Positions 24,255-32,941 are shown, numbered from the stretch's first letter. The stretch is DNA of 64,000 nt from Shinella granuli (GCF_004341885.1 NZ_SLVX01000009.1:62001-126000), one strand, 5' to 3'. A program made the numbers and translations. Notes: a model not told the origin generated them from the sequence alone.

Positions 24255-25424
24255 ATGAGCAAACCCGACCAGCCCCTTGATTTCCTCTGGTTCATCCCGA
24301 GCTCCGGCGACGGCGCCTATCTCGGCTCCGATGAGCTGAGCCGCCCGCCGGATCCGGGCTATTTCCGCGAGATCGCGGTGGCGGCGGACCGCCTCGGCTA
24401 TTCGGGCGTGCTCATTCCCGTCGGCGCGGCCTGCGAAGAATCCTTCGTGCTCGCCGCCGACCTTGCCGCACGCACGGAGAAGCTGAAGTTCCTGGTGGCG
24501 ATCCGCCCGGGAACCGCGACGCCGGCCTATTATGCGCGCCTCGCCTCCACGCTCGACCGCGTGTCGAACGGCCGGCTGCTGCTCAACATCGTGGTGGGCG
24601 GCAGCGCCGAGGAGCTTGCCGGCGACGGCATCTTCCTGCCGCATGACGAACGCTATGATCACGCCAGCGAATTCTTCCAGGTCTTCAACGAGCTGATCGA
24701 GACCGGCCGCTCCACCCTCGACGGCAAGTACATCAAGGCGATCGACGCCAAGCTCGGCCTGCCGCCGGTGCAGGCACCGCGCCCGCCGATCTATTTCGGC
24801 GGCTCGTCCGATGCGGCGATCGATTTCGCCGGCGGCATCGTCGACAAGTACCTCACCTGGGGCGAGCCGCCGGCGCAGGTCGCCGAAAAGATCGCCCACG
24901 CCCGCAAGGCCGCCGCCGCCAAAGGCCGCGCGGCGACCTTCGGCATCCGCCTGCACTTCATCGTGCGCGAGACGGACGACGAGGCATGGGAAGCCGCCGA
25001 CCGGCTGATCTCGAAACTCTCCGACGAGGCCATCGCCTCGGCCCAGGAGGTGCTGACGAAGAACTCCGATTCCGTCGGCCAGGCGCGCATGGTGGCCCTG
25101 CACAACGGCCGGCGCGACAGGCTGGAGGTCTCGCCGAACCTGTGGGCGGGCATCGGCCTCGTGCGCTCCGGCGCCGGCACGGCCCTGGTCGGCTCGCCGA
25201 AGACCGTCGCCGCGCGGCTTCGCGAATATCAGGCGCTCGGGATCGATACGGTCATCGCGTCGGGCTATCCGCATGTGGAGGAGGCCTACCGCGTCTCCGA
25301 ACTGCTCTTCCCGGAACTCGGCCTGCCCGGCCCGCGCAACCAGTTGCGCTCGTCCTTCGGCGGCCACCAGGTCTTCGGCGGCGGCGGCCATGGCGGCAAT
25401 GTCAAGCTGACCTCCGCGTCGTAG
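24255..25424 (+). CDS. ssuD: FMNH2-dependent alkanesulfonate monooxygenase SsuD
   Basis: The 389-residue luciferase-superfamily enzyme releases sulfite from alkanesulfonates, yielding the aldehyde, using FMNH2 and O2. Family blocks include '[17 protein letters not shown]', '[31 protein letters not shown]', '[38 protein letters not shown]', and '[15 protein letters not shown]'. Length is close to E. coli SsuD (381). The C-terminus is Gly-rich ('[15 protein letters not shown]'). The ATG at 24255 was preferred to 24222 because it has a GGAAG site and matches family starts. Its usual partner, the flavin reductase SsuE, is absent nearby. Confidence 0.93.
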   Translation: MSKPDQPLDFLWFIPSSGDGAYLGSDELSRPPDPGYFREIAVAADRLGYSGVLIPVGAACEESFVLAADLAARTEKLKFLVAIRPGTATPAYYARLASTLDRVSNGRLLLNIVVGGSAEELAGDGIFLPHDERYDHASEFFQVFNELIETGRSTLDGKYIKAIDAKLGLPPVQAPRPPIYFGGSSDAAIDFAGGIVDKYLTWGEPPAQVAEKIAHARKAAAAKGRAATFGIRLHFIVRETDDEAWEAADRLISKLSDEAIASAQEVLTKNSDSVGQARMVALHNGRRDRLEVSPNLWAGIGLVRSGAGTALVGSPKTVAARLREYQALGIDTVIASGYPHVEEAYRVSELLFPELGLPGPRNQLRSSFGGHQVFGGGGHGGNVKLTSAS

Positions 25425-25448
25425 GATCGGCCGGCCCTCATCAAATGC

Positions 25449-25471
25449 CCGGGTGGCGGCCTGCCACCCGG
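25449..25471. other. Stem-loop after ssuD
   Basis: A perfect 9-base stem CCGGGTGGC/GCCACCCGG with a 5-base loop lies 25 bases after the ssuD stop. No T run follows, so it is at most a weak or Rho-assisted end for ssuD transcripts. Confidence 0.4.
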
Positions 25472-25523
25472 AAACAACCGCATGGCCGCCTCGGACATGG
25501 CTAGACCTCGCCACGGAGGAAAC

Positions 25524-25544
25524 GCCCGCCCTTTCGAGGCGGGC
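25524..25544 (-). terminator. Possible weak terminator of the oxygenase gene
   Basis: The stem GCCCGCC/GGCGGGC (25524-25530 and 25538-25544) lies just past the stop of the 25552 gene. On the minus strand it is followed by GTTTCC, a poor T tract. Confidence 0.4.
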
Positions 25545-25551
25545 ATGGTCG

Positions 25552-26592
25552 TCACCCCTTGGCCGGTTTTTCCAGGAGGTACAGCAGGTCCGGATGATGC
25601 GCGGCCGCGACATCCGGATGGGAGCGCAGGCGGCTTTTCAGGTGATTGATGCCGACTTCACGGAAGATCGGGTTGAGCGGATCGACCGTCACGCCCCGTT
25701 CGGCGCGCTTCAATTCGTCCGGCAGGGCGATCACGGGAATGGTCGCGTCGTAGCGCGCGCCGAGGAAGAAGGCGACGGAGAAGCGCTCCGTGCCGGCAGG
25801 CGGCGTGACGACGTCATGCACATCCGCCCGCACGAAGCCGTTGGTCGCAAGCTCCAGGAGCTCGCCGCTGTTGATGATGAACGTGCCGGGCACCGGTGGC
25901 GCCTCGATCCAGACGCCTTCCTCCGTGCGGATGCGCAGGCCCGGCGTCGTATCCTGCAACAGCACCGTGACGAAGCCGCCGTCCTTGTGCGCGCCGACGC
26001 CCTGGTCGCTGCCGGCAGCCTCGCGGCCGGGATAGCGGATGATCTTCAGGAGCTGCGAGGGCGACGGCTCGTAGATCTCGGCAAAGGCGTCTTCCGGCTG
26101 GCCGAGCGAAAGCGCGATGGCCTTCAGCACGTCGATCCCGATGCGGGTGACCTCCGCCTGATAGCGCAGCAATAGCTGCTTCAGCTCCGGTTGCGCCGCC
26201 GGCCACTGGTTCGGACCGTAGAGGCGGTTCCAGGGCGTCTCCGGCCCGGCTTCGACCGGCACGCCCTCCGTGTTGATGTCGAGCTGCTCGCGCCAGTCCT
26301 GTTCCCCGCGGGTCCGTTCGTAGCCGGCCCGGTTGTAGCCGCGGAAATGCGGCGACTTCACCATCTCGATCGACAGCTTTTCCGCCTCCGGCAGGGCGAA
26401 GAACCGCTTGGAAGCGGCGAGTACGTCATCGATCAGGCTCTGCGGCACGCCGTGGCCGGTAAGATAGAAGAAACCGTGGTCATGCAGGACGCGGGTCAGC
26501 TCCCGGATGAAGCCCTCTCGCTCGGCGGGGCCGCCGTAGAAGCGGGAAAAATCGATCGTCGGCAAATGGATGGGCTTGGTATGAATGGTCAT
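25552..26592 (-). CDS. Fe(II)/2-oxoglutarate-type oxygenase, isopenicillin-N-synthase-like
   Basis: The 346-residue protein has the non-haem iron oxygenase fold: 'IDFSRF' at the start, 'HGFFYLTGHGVP' (residues 39-50), the iron ligands His202 and Asp204 in 'GAHKDGGFVTVLLQD', His259 in 'ADVHDVV', and the co-substrate pair Arg270/Ser272 in 'ERFSVAFF'. The full triad suggests an active enzyme. It resembles the IPNS/ACC-oxidase-like bacterial group, not TauD or AtsK. ATG 26592 follows GAGGAG. Placement beside ssuD and under motif site G suggests oxidation of a sulfur-containing substrate; the substrate is unknown. Confidence 0.88.
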   Translation of the reverse strand: MTIHTKPIHLPTIDFSRFYGGPAEREGFIRELTRVLHDHGFFYLTGHGVPQSLIDDVLAASKRFFALPEAEKLSIEMVKSPHFRGYNRAGYERTRGEQDWREQLDINTEGVPVEAGPETPWNRLYGPNQWPAAQPELKQLLLRYQAEVTRIGIDVLKAIALSLGQPEDAFAEIYEPSPSQLLKIIRYPGREAAGSDQGVGAHKDGGFVTVLLQDTTPGLRIRTEEGVWIEAPPVPGTFIINSGELLELATNGFVRADVHDVVTPPAGTERFSVAFFLGARYDATIPVIALPDELKRAERGVTVDPLNPIFREVGINHLKSRLRSHPDVAAAHHPDLLYLLEKPAKG

Positions 26593-27113
26593 GAAAGCTC
26601 CTCGATAAAGATGATGCGCAGGCCGGACATACGGCAAGGCCAAGCCGCGGCCGAAGGTTCGGGACGGTCTTCAGATATCCGCCCCCGGTGGTCGACATCC
26701 CGTGGATCGGCAAGCTCCTGCCGGGAACAGCCGAGATCGATCGCAGCATCGGGGGACGATGGCGGCTTCGCGCAGCACTTGCACCCAGCCCAAGCTGCCC
26801 CCTGGAGGCGACAAAACCATCTTGCCTGCAAGGGCGGCGGCGAAAGGGCGGTCTGCGATCATCACGATGTTCTTCTTCGAAACCTACAAATTATATAATC
26901 TATAGAATTTAATCCCAACGAGAGCGCACATTCCAACTTGTACCGGGTAGCGTAGTTTTTTCTCCTATCTTCAACGCACGCGGCATGCGCGGCACCTCTG
27001 GCAGACGCCGGGAACAGCGCAATTTCAAGACGGACGTGCCTCCGGCCAGAGGCAATTGTGACAATGACAAAGCGCGGATAGTGCCGGGGCGCCTCCCCTT
27101 GCCTCGCTCACAC
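26593..27113. other. 521-base intergenic region with shared motif, no certain gene
   Basis: This gap lies between the oxygenase start and the upstream LysR stop (both leftward). It contains motif site G (26892-26910), 300 bases upstream of the oxygenase. The 280 bases between them hold an open minus-strand frame of 80 codons (26831 to 26589) that is Cys-rich and overlaps the oxygenase start as ATGA; I could not confirm it as a gene. The 26911-27113 part shows nothing clear. Confidence 0.5.
26892..26910. promoter_or_regulatory. Shared AT-rich motif (site G), closest to consensus
   Basis: TATATAATCTATAGAATTT is the clearest copy of the motif found in front of the sulfur genes. Its core TCTATAGA is a perfect palindrome. 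It is upstream of the oxygenase gene 25552-26592, leaving a long leader of almost 300 bases. Confidence 0.5.
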
Positions 27114-28013
27114 TTACTCCATCATGCCGGGCAATCCCGCCGCCAGCGTGTCGATGGCCAGGCGGACGCGCGGCAGCATGACGGGGGAGCGCGGCCAGAC
27201 GGCATGGGTCTCGAAGGTGACCGACGGCACGGCCTTCAAGACCTGCCGAAGCCGCCCCGCCGCAACGTCGTTCCGGATCATCCAACAGGGCAGCCAGGCC
27301 AGCCCCAATCCCCGACAGGCCGCATCCCGGATCGATTCCAGATCGTCCAGCCTCAGGCGGGAGCGGGGCAGGACGACACGCCAGGGATCGTCGGACGATG
27401 GAAAGACCCAGGTGTCATGGCTCTCCCTCTTGCCATAGATGATGCCCTCATGGTTCGGCACGTCCTCCAGCCCTTGGGGTTCGCCGTGCCTCTCGATATA
27501 GGCCGGCGAGGCGCAGACCGTCAGGCGCTGGAACGCGACCCGCCGAACGATGGTATCGGCATCGTCCTTGAGGCGGCCATTGCGCACGGCCAGGTCAAAG
27601 CCGTCGGCCCGCAGGTCGGCGACACGGTCGCTGAAGGAGAGGTCGAGTTCGAGCCCCGGATGCTTGTCGAGCAGGCCGATCAGCAGCGGGGCGACGCATT
27701 GGCGGCCGAAAATGACAGGCATCGTGACCCGCAGCTTGCCGCGGACATCGCGCCGGCCCGATTCCAGCTCCGCCTCGCCGGCCCGGATCTCCTCGATCGC
27801 CCTCAGACATCGCTCATAGAAAAAGCGACCCTCTTCGGTCATGCCCTGGCTGCGCGTCGTGCGATGAAAAAGCCGGACCTTCAACCGCGCCTCCATGCGC
27901 GCGATCGTCTTGGCCACGGCGGAGCGTGTCAGGTTGAGCCGCTTCGCAGCCGCCGAGAAACCGCCGGCATCGACCGCTTCCACAAAAACCGAGACGTCCT
28001 TCAGGTGTTCCAT
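27114..28013 (-). CDS. LysR-type transcriptional regulator
   Basis: The 299-residue protein has an N-terminal winged helix ('LKDVSVFVEAVDAGGFSAAAKRLNLTRSAVAKTIARMEARL', within residues 4-44) and a C-terminal effector domain ('LRVTMPVIFGRQCVAPLLIGLLDKHP', 'FDLAVRNGRLKDD', 'LGLAWLPCWMI'). The pattern is that of the GcvA/DmlR-like group, which often regulates a divergent dehydrogenase. ATG 28013 has no strong ribosome site but fits the family start. It is divergent from the oxidoreductase at 28113 with a 99-base gap and probably controls it and itself. Confidence 0.92.
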   Translation of the reverse strand: MEHLKDVSVFVEAVDAGGFSAAAKRLNLTRSAVAKTIARMEARLKVRLFHRTTRSQGMTEEGRFFYERCLRAIEEIRAGEAELESGRRDVRGKLRVTMPVIFGRQCVAPLLIGLLDKHPGLELDLSFSDRVADLRADGFDLAVRNGRLKDDADTIVRRVAFQRLTVCASPAYIERHGEPQGLEDVPNHEGIIYGKRESHDTWVFPSSDDPWRVVLPRSRLRLDDLESIRDAACRGLGLAWLPCWMIRNDVAAGRLRQVLKAVPSVTFETHAVWPRSPVMLPRVRLAIDTLAAGLPGMME

Positions 28014-28112
28014 ATTGTATCCATCTGGGAACCAGTGTGGCGAATTAATACCGCAACTGCCGATGCTTTTTCAACGATAGGCTTCCTTCATGCATCCAGA
28101 AGGAGAATGACG

Positions 28113-29126
28113 ATGACAATGGCAAGGCAGTGGAGCATGGCGGCAATCGGCCCGAAGGATTTCGCGATCCGCACCGCCGCGATCACGGAACCCGGTTACG
28201 ACGAGGTTCGCGTGCGCACCGAAGCCGTTTCCCTGAACTACCGCGACAAGCTTGTTCTGGAGACCGGCATGGGCCTGCCGCTGGAATATCCCTTCGTACC
28301 GGCCTCCGACATGGCTGGCGTGGTCGAGGCCGTCGGCCCCCGCGTCACCCGCTTCAAGCCCGGCGACCGGGTGATCTCCACCTTCATGCCCGGCCGGATC
28401 GAAGGCAAGGGCCTGGGCAATGCGCGCAATCCGCCGTACAGGACGCTCGGCGGCGCGCATCCCGGCGTGCTCTCGGACTATGTGACCTTTCCGGCAGACT
28501 GGTTCGTTGCCGCGCCGAAGACGCTGGATGCCGGGGAGGCAAGCACGCTGCCCTGCGCGGGCCTTACGGCATGGATGGCGCTCATCGAAAGCGGAAAGCT
28601 GAAGGCCGGCGAGAAGGTGCTGATCCAGGGAACGGGCGGGGTCGCCCTTTTTGCCCTGCAGATTGCGCGGGCGCATGGCGCGGAGACCTTCGTCACCTCG
28701 TCAAGCGCGGAGAAGCTCGAAAGACTGCGCGCCCTGGGCGCCGACCATCGCCTGCTTCGCGACGGTTGGGTGGAGCGGCTTCTCGACCTGACAGACGGCC
28801 ATGGCGCCGATCATGTGCTCGATATCGCCGGCGGCGCGGGTTTTGGAGAAGCGCTGAACGCCGTGGCGGTGGGCGGGCGCGTCTCCCTGATCGGCGTGTT
28901 CGAAGGGTTCGAAATCTCCGGTCCCGCATCGGCGCTTCTGCTCAAATCACCGGTCGTGCAGGGCATTTCGGTCGGCTCCCGCCGGGCGCTTGAAGATTTC
29001 GCCAGAGCCGTGGACAGCATCGGACTCAAGCCGGTGATCGACAGGCGCTATCGCTTCGAGGACGCAGACAAGGCATTCGCGCATCTCGATCGCGGACCAT
29101 TCGGGAAGATCGTGATCGAGTTCTGA
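28113..29126 (+). CDS. Zinc-less medium-chain NAD(P)-dependent oxidoreductase
   Basis: The 337-residue MDR-superfamily protein has a GroES-like N-terminal domain ('VRVRTEAVSLNYRDKLVLETG', 'YPFVPASDMAGVVEAVGPRVTRFKPGDRVI') and a Rossmann domain with 'LIQGTGGVALFALQIARAHGAE'. The position of the catalytic zinc Cys is taken by Tyr-Arg-Asp, so it belongs to the quinone-oxidoreductase-like, zinc-independent branch. Start: ATG 28113 is seven bases after AGGAG; ATG 28107 is too close to it. The very long open frame back to 26985 is a shadow over the LysR gene. Substrate unknown. Confidence 0.9.
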   Translation: MTMARQWSMAAIGPKDFAIRTAAITEPGYDEVRVRTEAVSLNYRDKLVLETGMGLPLEYPFVPASDMAGVVEAVGPRVTRFKPGDRVISTFMPGRIEGKGLGNARNPPYRTLGGAHPGVLSDYVTFPADWFVAAPKTLDAGEASTLPCAGLTAWMALIESGKLKAGEKVLIQGTGGVALFALQIARAHGAETFVTSSSAEKLERLRALGADHRLLRDGWVERLLDLTDGHGADHVLDIAGGAGFGEALNAVAVGGRVSLIGVFEGFEISGPASALLLKSPVVQGISVGSRRALEDFARAVDSIGLKPVIDRRYRFEDADKAFAHLDRGPFGKIVIEF

Positions 29127-29135
29127 GGTGTTGCG

Positions 29136-29164
29136 GCCGCCCGGGCGGGAATGCGCCGGGCGGC
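29136..29164. terminator. Hairpin between convergent genes, possible bidirectional terminator
   Basis: The stem GCCGCCCGG/CCGGGCGGC (29136-29144 and 29156-29164) is flanked by TGTT and AACA, which can extend the pairing. It lies between the stops of the oxidoreductase (29126) and the amidase (29269). T runs are poor on both sides, so confidence is limited. Confidence 0.4.
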
Positions 29165-29268
29165 AAAACACGCCATGTCCCTGTTCGCTGTGCCGTGGAA
29201 ACGCAGCCACATGGCTCCGCATTTCACCGGCGGAACACCGATGCCGCGGGAAGGGCTGATCAAGAAAC

Positions 29269-30630
29269 TCAGCCGAGCGCGCCCTCCACCGCCGCAGCGG
29301 CGGCAAGCAGCCGGTCGTCGCCGTTGCGCGGCGCCGAGACGAGGAGCCCGACGGGCATGCCGCCGGCACCCGTGCCGCAGGGCAGCGAGACACCGCACCA
29401 GTCGAGGAAATTGCCGACAAGCGTGTTGCGCAGCGTCTTGCCGTTGGTCTGGAAGAACAGGTCCTCGTCATCGAGCAGCGGCTGGATTGCCGGGGCGACA
29501 TGGGGCAGCGTCGGGCTGAGCAACAGGTCTTTCGGGCCGAGCCGGGCTTCAAAGGCGGCGGTCAGTTTTTCGCGGGCCTCCAGCGTTTCGAGATAGTCGG
29601 CGACGGTGATCTTTTCGCCGAGCAGCGTACGCTTGACGACGCGCGGATCCATCTCCGCCGCTGCCGCGCCCTTGATGCGCGCGCGGTGAAGGACGAAGGC
29701 CTCGGCCGTCACCAGTGCACCGTGTTTCGCCATCAAGTCGAAAATCGCGGAAAATTCCGGGAACGCCTCGCGCCGGATGCGCGCGCCGGCCCGCGAAAGC
29801 TGCGTGACGCCCGCCTCGAAGGCCGCGACGACCTCCGGTTCCGCGCCGTCGAAGAACACGGTCTCGGGGATGACGAAGGAGAGATCGGCAACATTCCGGC
29901 GCGGGATGGGTCCCGCGGCGGGCAGACCCCGCATGGCCGCATCGATGAGGATCGCGTCCTGCACCGTACGGCAGAGCGGGCCGAGGGAATCGAGGCTTTT
30001 GGCCAGCGGGAATACGCCGTCCATGGCATAGCGCCCGCGCGTCGCCTTGTAGCCGACGATGCCGTTGAAGGCGGCGGGGATGCGCACCGAGCCGCCGGTA
30101 TCCGTGCCGATAGAGACGGGCACGAGCCCCGCCGCGACCGCGACGCCGGAGCCGGACGAGGAGCCTCCGGGAATGCGGTGCTCGCCGGCGGGCGAGGCCG
30201 GGTTGCGCGGCGTGCCGTAATGCGGGTTGATGCCGAGGCCGGAAAAGGCGAATTCGCTCATGTTCACCCGCCCGACGCTGACCATGCCGGCGCCGGCAAG
30301 CGCCTGCACCACGGCCGCGTCCCGGCCTGCGGGCGCCGCATCCTTCAGCACGCGCGAGCCGGCGGTGGTCGGCAGGCCCGCAATATCGAAAAGGTCCTTC
30401 CAGGCGACCGGCACGCCGTCCAGCGCGCCGCGCGAGCGCCCTTCGCGCAGGCGCCGCCGCGCAGCCTCCGCCTCCGCGTTTGCGCGCTCTTCCAGAAGAA
30501 AGGTGAAGATCGCGGCATCCGGATGGGACCGGATGGCCGCGAGCGTCTCTTGCGCAAGCGCGACGGGATCGAGCGCACCCGATTGCAGGAGCACGGAAAG
30601 CTGGGCGATCGACCGCGGCTCTGTCGTCAT
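29269..30630 (-). CDS. Amidase (amidase-signature family)
   Basis: The 453-residue protein hydrolyses an amide bond using a Ser-cisSer-Lys triad. Lys78 is in 'VPVAWKDLFD', the Ser-rich loop 'PGGSSSGSG' is at 154-162, and the nucleophile Ser181 is in 'GTDTGGSVRIPA'. The family signature is complete. ATG 30630 begins two bases after the stop of the binding-protein homologue. As last gene of the 41161-29269 operon it could hydrolyse the half-amide left after ring opening by the NodB-fold hydrolase at 33375; that pathway is inference. No signal peptide, so cytoplasmic. Confidence 0.92.
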   Translation of the reverse strand: MTTEPRSIAQLSVLLQSGALDPVALAQETLAAIRSHPDAAIFTFLLEERANAEAEAARRRLREGRSRGALDGVPVAWKDLFDIAGLPTTAGSRVLKDAAPAGRDAAVVQALAGAGMVSVGRVNMSEFAFSGLGINPHYGTPRNPASPAGEHRIPGGSSSGSGVAVAAGLVPVSIGTDTGGSVRIPAAFNGIVGYKATRGRYAMDGVFPLAKSLDSLGPLCRTVQDAILIDAAMRGLPAAGPIPRRNVADLSFVIPETVFFDGAEPEVVAAFEAGVTQLSRAGARIRREAFPEFSAIFDLMAKHGALVTAEAFVLHRARIKGAAAAEMDPRVVKRTLLGEKITVADYLETLEAREKLTAAFEARLGPKDLLLSPTLPHVAPAIQPLLDDEDLFFQTNGKTLRNTLVGNFLDWCGVSLPCGTGAGGMPVGLLVSAPRNGDDRLLAAAAAVEGALG

Positions 30631-30632
30631 CG

Positions 30633-31865
30633 TCAAATGTCCTTCTCTGCGCGCCCGACAAGCTGCATCCAGCGTCGGACGAGATAGTTATGTTCATCCA
30701 TGGTCGTGTTCCAGACGGCGATGCCGTTGGCGCGCTGCCAGTAGGAGCCGCCGCTGCGCACCGAACCGCGTTTCACGCGGACCGTGCCATCGGGACCTGG
30801 CAGGTCCTCCCGCGCGGCAAGGCCTTCGTACCAGTAATCCCACTCGGCTGCGCTCATATAGCGGCGCGAACGCTCCGGGGTGGAGATATAGTAGCCCTGC
30901 CGGGCGACGACCGCGCCCGGCCAGCCGGAAATCCACCAGTTGAGATAGTCGTAGGCGACATCCAGCATGCGGCCGGAAAGCCGCCGCGAAAGGCACAGGC
31001 CGCCGTGCCAGGCGCGATAGCCTTCCGCGGGCGCGGCCTGCTCGACGGGGAAGCCCCGGCCGTTCAGGATGCCGATGCCCGTCGACCACATGCTCTGGAT
31101 GTCGGTTTCGCCGGCCACCATCAGCCCCGCGGCCTCTTCCGCCGTGCGCCAGAACCCCCGGAAGAAGCCCGCCTTGCGCCGCGCCTCCAGGATATCCATC
31201 AGCTCGTCGATCTCCGCCACCGTCATGTTGCCGATATTGCCGAAGCTCATCAGGCCGGCCGCCTGCGCGGCGAGCGCGGCGTCGAAAATGCCGATCGCCG
31301 GCTCGTCGACGAGGGCGGAGCGGCCGCTCCAGCGTTCGTCGAGAAGCGCGGCCCAACTGTTCATCGGCTGAAGGGGATCGACGGCATCGCTGCGATAGGC
31401 GAAGCTGTCGAAATTGTGCGTCGTCGGCAGCATGGAGATGCGGCCGGTCGGCGTGTCGCCGAGCGCAAGGCTCGGCTGGACATAGAGCTTGCGGGCCGGC
31501 ACGTCGCCCTGGCCGAGGCGGGCGCCCGGACCGATCTGGCCGGTCTTCGTCAGGTCGTTGATCTCGTCCCAGAGCGCAATGCGGGCAATCTCGATCGGCT
31601 GGATGGCGCGCCAGTACCAGACGATATCGAGATTGTGGAAACACTGATCGTAGATGTCGTAGCTGTCGGGTTCCTGCGCGGCCTTGTGCTGGGTGACGAT
31701 GAAGTCGTTGTTGTCGAAACTGACCTCGATGCCGAGATCGGCCTCGGCCTTCACGCGCAGCTCCTCCAGAAGCGAGATGGCCGTGCCAAGCACGCGCAGC
31801 TTCGGCTTGCCGGCCGTATGGACGGCCGGTGCTGCCGGTTCCGGTTTCGGGGAATGCTTGTTCAT
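30633..31865 (-). CDS. Polyamine-type binding-protein homologue without signal peptide
   Basis: The 410-residue protein is homologous to spermidine/putrescine-type solute-binding proteins and to the 35440 gene in the same operon; both share the C-terminal block around 'QGYYIST...YWYEGL' and an 'RSGGSYWQRANG'/'RDGGSLEERAKN' region. It begins 'MNKHSPKPEPAAPAVHTAGKPKLRVLG' in pieces with no hydrophobic stretch, and no upstream in-frame start would add one. It should therefore stay in the cytoplasm unless exported by an unusual route. The ATG overlaps the COG0523 stop by one base. It might be a ligand sensor, a sequestering protein or a degenerate copy. Confidence 0.82.
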   Translation of the reverse strand: MNKHSPKPEPAAPAVHTAGKPKLRVLGTAISLLEELRVKAEADLGIEVSFDNNDFIVTQHKAAQEPDSYDIYDQCFHNLDIVWYWRAIQPIEIARIALWDEINDLTKTGQIGPGARLGQGDVPARKLYVQPSLALGDTPTGRISMLPTTHNFDSFAYRSDAVDPLQPMNSWAALLDERWSGRSALVDEPAIGIFDAALAAQAAGLMSFGNIGNMTVAEIDELMDILEARRKAGFFRGFWRTAEEAAGLMVAGETDIQSMWSTGIGILNGRGFPVEQAAPAEGYRAWHGGLCLSRRLSGRMLDVAYDYLNWWISGWPGAVVARQGYYISTPERSRRYMSAAEWDYWYEGLAAREDLPGPDGTVRVKRGSVRSGGSYWQRANGIAVWNTTMDEHNYLVRRWMQLVGRAEKDI

Positions 31866-32941
31866 CAAGGGCTCTGGGCGTTGCGAACCGGTTCGGCTGC
31901 CTCTGGCTGCGGACTGTCTGCGGCCTTCCCGGCAAGCGCGAAGGCGTTGAAGGACCGTTTCAACAGGTTCGGATCGAGACCGTCAACAATAAACACGATG
32001 CGCGAAGAGCGCTCCCCCGCCGGCCACGCGTCCATATGCACGGGCGGATGGACGAGATGCTGCACGCCATGCACCGCCACCGGCCGGTCCTCGCCCTCGA
32101 TGTCGAGCATGCCCTTCACCCGCAACACGCGTTCGCCGTGGCGATTGAGCAGCATGGTGAGCCAGACGCCGAAACCGGTCCAGTCGACCGGGGTATCGGC
32201 GGCGATCACGAAGGAGGAGATGGCCGCCTGGTGCGGCGTGCCGTCCGCCGTCACCAACCCGGCGGGGGCATCGCAATAGAAGCCGCTCGCCGATTGCAGT
32301 TTTGCTGCGCGATGGGCCGCGTCATCGCCGAAGAGCGCTTCGGCGCCCGGCCCGTCGGCCGTCGCAATGTGGCGGACCGCATCGGGGTTGAGTTCGGCAA
32401 GGCGCGAAAGCAGGCGCGCCAGACCGGCACTGCCCGCGCAAAGATCCGCCTTGGTCACGACGATCCGGTCGGCGATGGCCGCCTGCCGGTTCGATTCGAC
32501 ATAGGTTTCGAGCTGGGCGAGGCCATTGACGGCATCGACGGTGGTCACCACGCTGCCGGCGCGAAAATGATGGCGCAGCACGGGGTCGGATTTCAGCGTC
32601 GAGAGCACGGGGAAGGGATCGGCAAGGCCGGTGCTTTCGATGACGACGCGGGTGAAGGGCGGCACGAGGCCGCGCTCGCGCTTCGAATGGAGATCGCGCA
32701 ACGCCTCGGCAAGCTCGCCGCGCACGGTGCAGCACACGCAGCCCGATTGCAGCAGCACCATCGTGTCGTCGATGCGTTCGACGAGATGGTGGTCGAGGCC
32801 GACCTCGCCGAATTCGTTGATCATGACGGCGGTATCGGCAAGCGCCGGATCGGCAAGCAGACGCTTCAGCAGCGTCGTCTTGCCCGAACCGAGAAAGCCG
32901 GTGAGGAGATGGACGGGCGTGAAAGCGGGAATGTCAGCCAT
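31865..32941 (-). CDS. COG0523/CobW-family GTPase, putative metallochaperone
   Basis: The 358-residue G3E GTPase has Walker A 'GFLGSGKTT' (residues 15-23), the metal-binding 'CVCC' motif (Cys68, Cys70, Cys71), 'VIESTGLADPFPVL', the guanine-specificity 'TKAD', and a C-terminal CobW_C domain ('VLRVKGMLDIEGEDRPVAVHGVQHL'). Such proteins insert zinc, cobalt or iron into partner enzymes. The partner is likely the metal-dependent NodB-fold hydrolase at 33375 or another hydrolase of this operon. It overlaps the small CxxC gene by eight bases. The metal cannot be told from sequence. Confidence 0.9.
   Translation of the reverse strand: MADIPAFTPVHLLTGFLGSGKTTLLKRLLADPALADTAVMINEFGEVGLDHHLVERIDDTMVLLQSGCVCCTVRGELAEALRDLHSKRERGLVPPFTRVVIESTGLADPFPVLSTLKSDPVLRHHFRAGSVVTTVDAVNGLAQLETYVESNRQAAIADRIVVTKADLCAGSAGLARLLSRLAELNPDAVRHIATADGPGAEALFGDDAAHRAAKLQSASGFYCDAPAGLVTADGTPHQAAISSFVIAADTPVDWTGFGVWLTMLLNRHGERVLRVKGMLDIEGEDRPVAVHGVQHLVHPPVHMDAWPAGERSSRIVFIVDGLDPNLLKRSFNAFALAGKAADSPQPEAAEPVRNAQSP

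Noticed and set aside
26985-28112. Long N-terminal extension of the oxidoreductase frame
   Set aside because: It crosses the conserved LysR gene on the opposite strand; the family start and AGGAG site are at 28113.
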